Shown: positions 1-5,827 of the stretch, in pieces
Layout: the number at the start of each line of letters is the position of its first letter
Position numbering within the stretch: the first letter of the stretch is position 1
Assembly (NCBI GenBank): GCA_037442365.1
Contig: JBBIQK010000076.1
Location: 1-8,917, forward strand
Reading direction: 5' to 3'
Origin: GBS-DC sp037442365
GTDB taxonomy: Bacteria > Armatimonadota > Fimbriimonadia > Fimbriimonadales > GBS-DC
DNA: 8,917 nucleotides
Translations under genes and position numbers: made by a program
Notes under the pieces: model-generated
Databases searched by the model: none
Told to the model about the DNA's origin: nothing
Seen by the model: the letters and a program-made list of their open reading frames with translations, nothing else

Positions 1-1
1 G

Positions 2-58
2 TGTTGTGGTAGTTGCTGGGTGTGCGTGTCGGGGGATAGGGGGCGTTTGTGGGGTTGA
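2..58 (+). pseudogene. Possible C-terminal end of a transposase gene (partial, cut by window edge)
   Basis: The first 58 bases have an open frame that ends at TGA (56-58) and encodes about 18 residues beginning CCGSCWVC. Two weak clues link it to the transposase at the other end of the window. The composition of bases 1-60 (G 31, T 21, A 4, C 4) is almost identical to the coding strand of that transposase (8581-8640 reads G 30, T 21, A 5, C 4 on the minus strand). The C-x3-C-x-V-C pattern also resembles CWSGCRVC near that protein's C-terminus. The sequence after the two stop codons is not shared, so they may be different elements. It could equally be the tail of an unrelated gene or non-coding DNA. 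Confidence 0.25.
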
Positions 59-60
59 TT

Positions 61-96
61 GGGGAAGGCATTCCAAAAATGGGGTGTGCCTTCCCC
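61..96. repeat. GC-rich hairpin, possible terminator of the upstream gene
   Basis: GGGGAAGGCA (61-70) and TGCCTTCCCC (87-96) are perfect 10-bp inverted repeats around a 16-nt loop. It starts three bases after the TGA at 56-58. That placement suits a transcription terminator or an mRNA 3'-end stabiliser for whatever reads in from the left. No T-run follows on either strand, so it is not a canonical intrinsic terminator. It could also be the end of a mobile element. Confidence 0.4.
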
Positions 97-135
97 CAAG
101 TGAACTCAAGTGATGTACCCTTACCAGCTCACTTG
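97..135. repeat. Three copies of a 7-mer, CAAGTGA/TCACTTG
   Basis: CAAGTGA occurs at 97-103 and again at 107-113, exactly 10 bp apart (one helical turn), and its reverse complement TCACTTG is at 129-135. Either direct copy can pair with the inverted one; 97-106 pairs with 126-135 at 9 of 10 positions. Same-face direct repeats plus an inverted copy upstream of a gene are compatible with an operator for hpt, or with a small RNA hairpin. No known regulator motif was recognised. Confidence 0.3.
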
Positions 136-156
136 CGGGGGGAACCTGCAGGAGGG

Positions 157-242
157 GGGTGATTAACGAACTCTGACGGCGCAGTTGGCATCACCCTCAG
201 CAGACAGCCTGCATACGCCCCGTCGGGTATCTTTAATCACCC
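157..242 (+). promoter_or_regulatory. Candidate structured RNA leader of hpt
   Basis: GGGTGATTAA (157-166) and TTAATCACCC (233-242) form a perfect 10-bp closing helix around 66 nt. Inside it, 172-179 pairs with 220-227 (8 bp, two G-U), and GCAG (181-184) can pair with CTGC (209-212). An alternative partner for the 5' arm exists: GGGTGAT (157-163) also matches ATCACCC (190-196), so two mutually exclusive folds are possible. The closing helix ends three bases before the hpt ribosome-binding site. The sequence does not resemble the purine or preQ1 riboswitches I know. It is a structural candidate only, since whether it is transcribed cannot be seen. Confidence 0.35.
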
Positions 243-245
243 GCT

Positions 246-253
246 GGGGAGGA
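246..253 (+). promoter_or_regulatory. Ribosome-binding site of hpt
   Basis: GGGGAGGA lies 4 nt before the ATG at 258. It fixes the start over the out-of-frame ORF that overlaps here. Confidence 0.75.
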
Positions 254-257
254 ACTG

Positions 258-815
258 ATGAACCCGACCGACGCCGCATGGCTCAAGCGCTTCCCGGAGC
301 TGGAGATACTCATCGCCAGCGACACCCTGCAGGCGCGCGTGCGCGAGCTGGGCGAGCAGATTACACGCGACTATCGCGACCATCCGCCTCTGCTGGTGGG
401 CGTGCTGAAAGGCTCGCTGGTATTCCTCGCCGACCTGATGCGCACCATCCCGTTGCCTGTGGCGTATGATTTCGTAGCCATCTCAAGCTACGGCGCGGAA
501 ACGCACTCCACCGGGCAGGTGCGCCTGCTCAAAGACCTCGATTCGCCCATCCACGAACGCCATGTGCTGGTGGTGGAGGACATCTACGATACGGGGCTGA
601 CGCTGAGCTACCTGCTGGGGCAGCTGCGCCAGCGTGAACCTGCCAGTCTGCGCGTGTGTACGCTGCTGAGCAAACCCGCGCGACGACAGGTAGAGATCGA
701 GCTCGCCTACTGCGGCTTCGAAATCCCAGACAAATTCGTCGTCGGCTACGGGCTGGACTACGCGGAGCGGTATCGCAACCTGCCGTTTATTGCGGTACTG
801 CATGGGCAGTCATAG
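258..815 (+). CDS. hpt: Hypoxanthine(-guanine) phosphoribosyltransferase
   Basis: This cytosolic purine-salvage enzyme transfers phosphoribose from PRPP to hypoxanthine or guanine, giving IMP or GMP. The 185-residue product has the usual family length. It shows the LKGS pyrophosphate-binding loop (50-53), the SSYG flexible loop (76-79), the PRPP-binding motif VLVVEDIYDTGLTL (103-116) with the expected catalytic-base Asp111, and a C-terminal DKFVVGYGLDYAERYRNLP segment that contacts base and PRPP. The ATG at 258 follows a strong Shine-Dalgarno, GGGGAGGA (246-253). The N-terminus is about ten residues longer than many homologues, but the RBS supports this start. A foldable leader lies directly upstream. 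The last 29 bases overlap the 3' end of the convergent carB. Substrate preference between hypoxanthine and guanine cannot be read here. Confidence 0.95.
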   Translation: MNPTDAAWLKRFPELEILIASDTLQARVRELGEQITRDYRDHPPLLVGVLKGSLVFLADLMRTIPLPVAYDFVAISSYGAETHSTGQVRLLKDLDSPIHERHVLVVEDIYDTGLTLSYLLGQLRQREPASLRVCTLLSKPARRQVEIELAYCGFEIPDKFVVGYGLDYAERYRNLPFIAVLHGQS

Positions 816-3800
816 TCGATACCGCCGCCCGCTCGAACTGCCCGATGGGATGCACCTGCCATTCGGCGGCGTCGAGCGCGTGCAGCAGCGCCCATGCGGT
901 GTCCAGCGCGGTCAGGCACGGCACGCCCGATTCGACGGCGGCGCGGCGAATCAGCAGCCCCTGTTGCTCGGCGCGTCGGTCGGGGCTGGGGGTGTTGACC
1001 AGCAGTTGCACGCGCTTGCCCGTGATGTAGTCCAGCAGGTTGGGGCTGCCCGCGCCGATTTTGGGAACCGTCTGCACAGGCAAGCCCGCCGCCTGCAGCG
1101 CCTGCGCCGTGCCCGCCGTCGCCAGCAGATGAAGCCCCTTCGCCAGAAACGCCTGCGCCAGCGCGACGCCCTCAGGCTTGTCCTTGTCCGCCAGCGTGAG
1201 CAACACACTGCCCGCGCGGGGGATTTTGACGCCTGCCGCCGTCAGCGCCTTGTAGAGCGCGGCGGCGTAGCTCACATCAATCCCCATCACCTCGCCCGTG
1301 GAGCGCATCTCGGGTCCCAGCGCGACCTCTACCTGCCGCAGTTTCAGGCTGGAGAACACGGGCGCTTTGACCGCGATTCGCCCGCGCGTCGGTTCGGCGG
1401 CGATCTCCGTAAAAGGCAGGGACTGCCCCAGCTGCGCCGCGACCGCCAGACGTACCATAGGGATGTCGGTAATCTTGGACAGGTACGGTACAGTGCGGCT
1501 GGCGCGCGGGTTGACCTCAATCACATATACCTGCCCATCCTGCACAACGAACTGAATGTTCAGCAGCCCGCATGCATGGAGCGCGCGCCCCAGACGGACG
1601 CTGTAGTCGCGAATCTGCGCCTGTTCCGATTCGCTGAGCGTCTGCGGCGGCACGACGGTCATACTGTCGCCCGAATGCACGCCTGCCCGCTCGATATGCT
1701 CCATAATCGCGGGGATGAGAAACCGCTCGCCGTCGCCGATGAGATCGACCTCCGCCTCTTTGCCCTCGATGTATTTGTCGACCAGCACGGGCGCGTCGGG
1801 GAACGCCAGCACCGCCGAGCGCCAGTAGGTCTCCAGCTCGGCGTCGGAGCGCACAATCTCCATCGCGCGCCCGCCCAGCACATAGGAAGGGCGCACCAGC
1901 ACGGGGTAGCCGACCGCGTGCGCCGTCGCACGCGCATCCTCCAGCGTCGTCACGGCGCGCCCCAGCGGACGCGGAACCCCCAGCCGCTCCAGCAGCACAT
2001 CAAACTGGCGACGGTCTTCCGCCAGCTCGATAGACTCAGGCGGCGTGCCCAGAATCGGAACCCCGAAACTCTGCAGCGAACGGACAAGGTTAATCGCCGT
2101 CTGTCCGCCGAACTGCACCAGCACGGGAATCGGCGCGCCCGACTCGTACTCCAGCAGGTTCAGCACATCCTCCGTCGTGATGGGGTCGAAGTAGAGCGCG
2201 TCGGAGATGTCGAAGTCCGTTGAGACGGTTTCGGGGTTGTTGTTGAGAATCATCGCATAGTAGCCGTGTTCACGCAGGGTGCGCACGGCGTGTACGGCGG
2301 AGTAGTCGAACTCGATGCCCTGCCCAATGCGGATGGGGCCAGACCCCAGCACGAGCGCCTTGCGGGGGTGCTGGGGCGCGGGGCGGTCGGATGCGCCGTG
2401 ATAGGTGCTGTAGAAGTAGGGCGTTTGCGCCTCAAACTCGCCTGCGCAGGTGTCCACCATCTTGAAGGCGGGCAGGATGCCCATCGCCTTGCGCCCTGCG
2501 CGCACCTGCGCTTCACTCAGCCCCGTGATTTGCGCCAGAAACCGATCGCCGAACTGCCACTCTTTGGCGCGGCGGAGAAGGGAAAGACAGTCTTTGTCGC
2601 CCTCACCCCCTCTGTCCCCCTCTCCCACAGCGTGGGAGAGGGGGAAATTACCCCCTGATGCTTGGGAACGGCTGATATGCCGCGACTCCCCTCTTACGCC
2701 TGCGGGAGAGGGGATGGGGGTGAGGGCAGAACCGACTTCGCCTGCGGGAACGGGGGTAGACGAAGCCTGCAGCAGCGTCTCCCGCACCTCCGCACTGCGC
2801 GCGATTAGCTCCTGCTCCATCTCCACCAGGCGGCGGATGCGATGCAGGAACCATGGATCTATCTTGCTCAGCCCGTGAACCTCCTCGACAAGCCAGCCGC
2901 GTCGGAACGCCTCGGCGATGTAGAACAGGCGCATGTCGTTGGGCGTCGCAATCAGCGTCTCCAGCTCCATTGGGCTGAGGCGCGCGGCGGGCGGATAGCG
3001 CAGGTCGCTCACGCCCACCTCCAGCCCGCGCACCGCCTTCATCAGCGCGCCCTCGAAGGTGCGGTCAATCGCCATCACCTCGCCCGTCGCCTTCATCTGC
3101 GTGCCCAGCGTGCGATCGCCCGTCGGGAACTTGTCGAACGGGAATCGCGGGATTTTGACCACGCAGTAGTCCAGCGCAGGCTCGAACGCCGCCGAAGTGC
3201 CCGTGATGGGGTTCCGAATCTCGTCCAGTCGCAATCCAATCGCGATTTTCGCCGCGATACGCGCAATCGGGTAGCCCGTCGCTTTGGACGCCAGCGCGCT
3301 GGAGCGGCTCACGCGCGGGTTCACCTCAATCACATAGTAGTCGCTGCCGTTGGGGTTGAGCGCGAGCTGCACATTGCACCCGCCCTGAATGCCCAGCGCG
3401 CGAATGATTCGCAGCGACGCCGTGCGCAACAGCTGATACTCGAAATCGCTCAGCGTTTGCGACGGCGCAACGACCATCGAATCGCCCGTATGCACGCCCA
3501 TCGGGTCAAGGTTCTCCATGTTGCACACCACGATGGCGTTGTCCGCGCCGTCGCGCATCACCTCGTACTCGATCTCCTTCCATCCCAGCAGGGAGCGCTC
3601 CACCAGAATCTGCGAGCGCATCGAGAGTTCCAGCCCGCGCGCGCCAATCTCAAGCAGCTCGTCGGGCGTGTGCGCGATTCCGCCGCCCGTGCCGCCCAGC
3701 GTGTAGGCAGGGCGCACGATACACGGATAGGGCGCAATCTCCGCCACGCGCCGCAGCTCGCTGAGGCTCTCCACAATCCACGATTCGGGCACAGGCTCGC

Positions 3801-4218
3801 CAATCTGGCGCATCAGGTCGCGGAACTTCTCGCGGTCTTCGGCGGCTTGAATCGCCGTAAGCGGCGTCCCCAGCAGGCGCACGCCGTACTTATCGAGAAC
3901 GCCCCGCACCGCCAGCTCCGTCGCCAGATTCAGCCCCGTCTGCCCTCCCAGCGTCGGCAGCAAGCCGTCGGGACGCTCCTGCGCAATCACGCGCTCGGCG
4001 AACTCCACCGTCAGCGGCTCAATATACACACGGTCGGCAGTGTCAGGGTCGGTCATTATCGTCGCGGGATTGGAGTTAATCAGCGCCACTTCCAGCCCTT
4101 CCTCGCGAAGGGAACGGCACGCCTGCGAACCAGAGTAGTCAAACTCGGCTGCTTGCCCGATGATTATCGGACCAGAGCCAATCACCAGCACCTTGCGCAG
4201 CGATGTGTCTTTCGGCAT
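787..4218 (-). CDS. carB: Carbamoyl-phosphate synthase large subunit, with an in-frame repeat insertion
   Basis: CarB makes carbamoyl phosphate from bicarbonate, two ATP and ammonia supplied by the CarA glutaminase, feeding pyrimidine and arginine synthesis. The 1143-residue product has the internally duplicated architecture. The first half contains VLVIGSGPIIIGQAAEFDYS and the ATP-grasp metal-site segment VIEVNPRVSRSSALASK. An oligomerization domain follows (about 400-610). The second half starts near residue 620 (LVLGSGPIRIGQGIEFDYS) with VIEVNPRASRTVPYLSK. The C-terminal MGS-like allosteric domain contains LLATAGTAQAL. Usual length is about 1070-1080; the excess is largely residues 498-540, encoded by an inverted pair of palindromic repeats. 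The start at 4218 is preceded by AGGGAGGAG, 3 nt away. An in-frame upstream extension to 4305 lacks family similarity. carA is not adjacent. The conserved domains argue that the gene is functional. Confidence 0.97.
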   Translation of the reverse strand: MPKDTSLRKVLVIGSGPIIIGQAAEFDYSGSQACRSLREEGLEVALINSNPATIMTDPDTADRVYIEPLTVEFAERVIAQERPDGLLPTLGGQTGLNLATELAVRGVLDKYGVRLLGTPLTAIQAAEDREKFRDLMRQIGEPVPESWIVESLSELRRVAEIAPYPCIVRPAYTLGGTGGGIAHTPDELLEIGARGLELSMRSQILVERSLLGWKEIEYEVMRDGADNAIVVCNMENLDPMGVHTGDSMVVAPSQTLSDFEYQLLRTASLRIIRALGIQGGCNVQLALNPNGSDYYVIEVNPRVSRSSALASKATGYPIARIAAKIAIGLRLDEIRNPITGTSAAFEPALDYCVVKIPRFPFDKFPTGDRTLGTQMKATGEVMAIDRTFEGALMKAVRGLEVGVSDLRYPPAARLSPMELETLIATPNDMRLFYIAEAFRRGWLVEEVHGLSKIDPWFLHRIRRLVEMEQELIARSAEVRETLLQASSTPVPAGEVGSALTPIPSPAGVRGESRHISRSQASGGNFPLSHAVGEGDRGGEGDKDCLSLLRRAKEWQFGDRFLAQITGLSEAQVRAGRKAMGILPAFKMVDTCAGEFEAQTPYFYSTYHGASDRPAPQHPRKALVLGSGPIRIGQGIEFDYSAVHAVRTLREHGYYAMILNNNPETVSTDFDISDALYFDPITTEDVLNLLEYESGAPIPVLVQFGGQTAINLVRSLQSFGVPILGTPPESIELAEDRRQFDVLLERLGVPRPLGRAVTTLEDARATAHAVGYPVLVRPSYVLGGRAMEIVRSDAELETYWRSAVLAFPDAPVLVDKYIEGKEAEVDLIGDGERFLIPAIMEHIERAGVHSGDSMTVVPPQTLSESEQAQIRDYSVRLGRALHACGLLNIQFVVQDGQVYVIEVNPRASRTVPYLSKITDIPMVRLAVAAQLGQSLPFTEIAAEPTRGRIAVKAPVFSSLKLRQVEVALGPEMRSTGEVMGIDVSYAAALYKALTAAGVKIPRAGSVLLTLADKDKPEGVALAQAFLAKGLHLLATAGTAQALQAAGLPVQTVPKIGAGSPNLLDYITGKRVQLLVNTPSPDRRAEQQGLLIRRAAVESGVPCLTALDTAWALLHALDAAEWQVHPIGQFERAAVSTMTAHAVPQ
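2599..2727. repeat. REPIN-like inverted pair of palindromic units inserted in frame in carB
   Basis: The element is 129 bp (43 codons) and is bounded by perfect 12-bp inverted termini, GCCCTCACCCCC (2599-2610) and GGGGGTGAGGGC (2716-2727). Each half carries its own hairpin. In the left half, CCCCCTCTCCCAC (2616-2628) pairs perfectly over 13 bp with 2632-2644 around a 3-nt loop. In the right half, TCCCCTCT (2687-2694) pairs with AGAGGGGA (2707-2714). The reverse complement of the right half aligns with the left half, so this is two copies of one REP-like unit in opposite orientation. Read on the carB strand it has no stop and encodes a Gly/Pro/Ser-rich peptide from ALTPIPSPAGVRG to DRGGEG. Similar C-rich palindromes are usually intergenic in bacteria, so an insertion within an essential-type enzyme is unusual. 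Confidence 0.85.
2697..2749. repeat. 11-bp direct repeat flanking the right end of the REPIN
   Basis: CGCCTGCGGGA occurs at 2697-2707, inside the right-hand palindromic unit, and again at 2739-2749, just outside it. The second copy is followed by CGGGGGT, again like the unit. On the carB strand it encodes part of STPVPAGEVGS, a linker that also seems extra relative to other CarB proteins. It may be a decayed remnant of another unit. Confidence 0.4.
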
Positions 4219-4227
4219 AGTCTCCTC
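4219..4227 (-). promoter_or_regulatory. Ribosome-binding site of carB
   Basis: On the minus strand GGAGGAG is followed by ACT and then the ATG at 4218. It decides the start: codons further upstream, out to 4305, have no comparable site and encode no family-like sequence. Confidence 0.7.
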
Positions 4228-4267
4228 CCTTGTCGCCTCGCTGGACGGACTTAAAGGGACGCCCTGC

Positions 4268-4273
4268 AGTATA
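4268..4273 (-). promoter_or_regulatory. Possible -10 element for carB
   Basis: TATACT on the minus strand is one mismatch from TATAAT and would give a 5' leader of roughly 40 nt before the carB ATG. No convincing -35 hexamer is visible 16-18 bp upstream, so this is a weak prediction. Confidence 0.25.
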
Positions 4274-4306
4274 CCCCAACAGCAGCGATTCGAACCCGAA
4301 TGCAAG

Positions 4307-4318
4307 TTTTCATGAAAA
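4307..4318. promoter_or_regulatory. 12-bp perfect palindrome in the carB upstream region
   Basis: TTTTCATGAAAA is a perfect palindrome about 90 bp upstream of the carB start and about 34 bp upstream of the possible -10. It could be an operator for a dimeric regulator of carB or part of the A/T-rich origin region. It does not match the ArgR box as I know it (TGAAT..ATTCA). Confidence 0.3.
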
Positions 4319-4410
4319 ACCTGTACGATTTGCTTGTTATGGGACTGTCTTCGGGTATCTTACAGGGGGGCGCGTTCGAGTTTTCCACACGCAACTAATT
4401 CCCATGCCCC

Positions 4411-4430
4411 TATACATATAGAGAATCCAT
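4411..4430. other. A/T-rich candidate DNA unwinding element
   Basis: Bases 4411-4430 are 15/20 A+T in otherwise GC-rich DNA and lie directly beyond the trio repeats. A second A/T-rich patch at about 4557-4580 precedes the main box array and is an alternative unwinding site. Confidence 0.4.
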
Positions 4431-4432
4431 GG

Positions 4433-4441
4433 TAGTAGTAG
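4433..4441 (-). promoter_or_regulatory. DnaA-trio-like repeats (basal unwinding element)
   Basis: TAGTAGTAG on the plus strand reads CTACTACTA on the minus strand. It lies 13 nt 3' of the perfect box at 4455-4463, or 5 nt past the degenerate box. Box, short spacer, trio, then A/T-rich DNA is the order described for the Bacillus subtilis unwinding system. Only three trios are present, so chance remains possible. Confidence 0.5.
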
Positions 4442-4454
4442 GTCATTGTGGAAT

Positions 4455-4463
4455 TGTGGATAA
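4455..4463 (-). promoter_or_regulatory. Perfect DnaA box beside the trio repeats
   Basis: TGTGGATAA on the plus strand is TTATCCACA on the minus strand. A degenerate box (4447-4455, AATTCCACA on the minus strand) abuts it on the trio side. Confidence 0.8.
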
Positions 4464-4590
4464 CTTTGTCTACTTCGACCGCACAGTCGATGAATTTCAG
4501 GGGTTTCAGGGGGTGATTCTGAACTCAAATTGCAACTTTTGTCTACCGACTGGGTGTTTAATTAGCCACGCTAAATATCGGGGGTTTCGA

Positions 4591-4714
4591 TGTGGATAAC
4601 TCTGTGGAAAACTGTGGATCCATTGTGGAAAACTCTGTGGAAAGCGGGGCGATTCGGGGTTTTCCACAGGGTTATCCACGGAGTTTTCCACAATCCACAG
4701 GCGAGTTATCCACA
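4591..4714. repeat. DnaA-box array arranged as a large inverted repeat
   Basis: Five boxes in minus orientation start at 4591, 4603, 4613, 4624 and 4636. Five in plus orientation start at 4660, 4672, 4684, 4691 and 4706. Most starts are 10-12 bp apart, close to one helical turn, so DnaA would bind on one face. The halves converge on a G-rich centre (4645-4659). The outermost boxes of both halves are the perfect ones. Confidence 0.85.
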
Positions 4715-5827
4715 ATTCACCGCCTGCTGATACGCCTGCAAGGTGCGCTCAGCGGTGGTGCGCCAGGAGAAGCGCTTCGCCTGCGTGAGCGCCTGTTCGC
4801 TGAGAGCGTTGCGGTAGGCGTCGCTGGCAAGGAGGGTGCGGATGGCGTTCGCCCACATGCCGGGCTGGTCAGGAGGGAGCAAGATGCCCCCTGAGCCGAC
4901 CACTTCGGGCAGCGCGCCGCCGTTGGAGGCGATCACGGGCGTCCCGCACGCCATTGCTTCCAGCGGCGGCAGTCCGAAACCTTCGTAGAAAGAGGGATAG
5001 AGCATCACCTCTGCCGCGCTGTAGAGCCACGCCAGATGTTCGTCGGGCACATAGCCCGTCTCTATCAGCCAGTCGCCCTGAACCCACACTCGTTTTGCGT
5101 GATCCAGCATGCGGCGCGCCCAGCCCGCCTTGCCTGTCAGCACAAGTGTGAGCGGCAGCTCGTATTGCTCGCGCGCCAGAGCGACTGCCTGTATCGCAAG
5201 TTGCCAGTTTTTGCGGGGCTGAAGCACGCCCACAGCCAGCACAAACGGCGGCTGAATGACGTACCGTTCACGCACCCATGCCTGCGCCTCAGCCTTCGGG
5301 ATTGGGTGGAACCCCTCAGGTAAGCCGTTGGGCGTGGCGACCACCTTCTCAGGGGGCAAGCTCAGCCTCTCGATGATATCCTCGCGTGAGGTTTCTGAGA
5401 CGGTCAACACCCGCTGCGCGCGGCGACACGAGGCGGGCACGGTCAGGCACAGCAGAATCCGGTCCTTCAGCGGGAACCAGCGCGGCTCTATCAGAAACGA
5501 GATGTCATGCACAGTCGTGACGGTCGGTGTGTGGAAAAAAGGCGAAACTGTATACTGGGTGTGTACGAGGTCGCATCCGTGCATACGGGCGAGCTTCGGC
5601 AGCTGAAACAGGCTCCAGAGCCGTTCGGAGCGCGTGGGCGCAACAACACGCTCGTAAAGGGGCGATTCGGACAGTGTTCCGTCAGGAATGGGGCGCGTGG
5701 AGAAGAGGATGAGCCGATGCGTCGCAGGATCCAGCAGCTGCGTAAACGCTGTGAGTAGCCCGCGCCAGTAGGTGCGATCGCCGGTGTACGCACCCGTGAG
5801 CAGCCGCGCGTCGATGCCCACCCTCAC
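4706..5827 (-). CDS. GT4-family glycosyltransferase (group 1)
   Basis: This is a retaining glycosyltransferase with the GT-B fold, expected to move a sugar from a nucleotide-sugar donor to a cell-surface glycan or glycolipid at the inner face of the membrane; donor and acceptor cannot be told. The 373 residues begin MRVGIDARLLTGAYTG. They contain VTTVHDISFL (104-113), the N-domain end VLTVSETSREDI (140-151), the C-domain start VLAVGVLQPRKNW (197-209), and the donor-binding E-x7-E motif EGFGLPPLE (282-290) followed by AMACGTPVIAS. I chose the GTG at 5827 because GTGA overlaps the rsmG stop by 4 nt, suggesting translational coupling. Further upstream the frame is only an Arg-rich shadow of rsmG. 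The second GTG at 5821 is an alternative start. The TAA stop lies inside a perfect DnaA box. Confidence 0.9.
   Translation of the reverse strand: MRVGIDARLLTGAYTGDRTYWRGLLTAFTQLLDPATHRLILFSTRPIPDGTLSESPLYERVVAPTRSERLWSLFQLPKLARMHGCDLVHTQYTVSPFFHTPTVTTVHDISFLIEPRWFPLKDRILLCLTVPASCRRAQRVLTVSETSREDIIERLSLPPEKVVATPNGLPEGFHPIPKAEAQAWVRERYVIQPPFVLAVGVLQPRKNWQLAIQAVALAREQYELPLTLVLTGKAGWARRMLDHAKRVWVQGDWLIETGYVPDEHLAWLYSAAEVMLYPSFYEGFGLPPLEAMACGTPVIASNGGALPEVVGSGGILLPPDQPGMWANAIRTLLASDAYRNALSEQALTQAKRFSWRTTAERTLQAYQQAVNCG

Larger units (their letters stand above)
4381..4714. other. Probable chromosomal replication origin (oriC)
   Basis: Three perfect 9-mer DnaA boxes (TTATCCACA or its complement) are at 4455-4463, 4591-4599 and 4706-4714. 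One-mismatch boxes are at 4381-4389, 4603-4611, 4624-4632, 4660-4668, 4672-4680 and 4684-4692. Two-mismatch forms are at 4613-4621, 4636-4644 and 4691-4699. A DnaA-trio-like repeat and an A/T-rich stretch lie beside the left-hand box. rsmG (gidB), often linked to bacterial origins, is about 1.1 kb away. dnaA and dnaN are not in the window. The gap from 4219 to 4705 has no convincing gene; small ORFs crossing it are low-complexity translations of the boxes. Box density this high is hard to explain other than as oriC or a DnaA-titration locus. Confidence 0.85.

Noticed and set aside
159..176. Five-codon mini-ORF with a GTG start after a purine-rich stretch
   Set aside because: Such short frames are frequent by chance, and the stretch is better explained as the 5' arm of the inverted repeat 157-166/233-242.
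2599..2727. CRISPR repeats or an intrinsic terminator
   Set aside because: There are only two inverted units with no regular spacers, and no T-run follows the hairpins. The frame through them is open and continues CarB.
790..4254. Two long plus-strand ORFs (477 and 470 codons) antisense to carB
   Set aside because: Their translations are Arg/His/Gln-rich with no recognisable domain, as expected for the antisense of a GC-rich gene. The minus strand encodes an unmistakable CarB.
4287..4296. tRNA T-arm-like sequence GGTTCGAATC on the minus strand
   Set aside because: The flanks do not form the T-stem, acceptor stem or anticodon arm of a tRNA.
4219..4705. Small ORFs in the origin region
   Set aside because: They are short, lack ribosome-binding sites, and mostly translate repeated DnaA boxes into low-complexity peptides.
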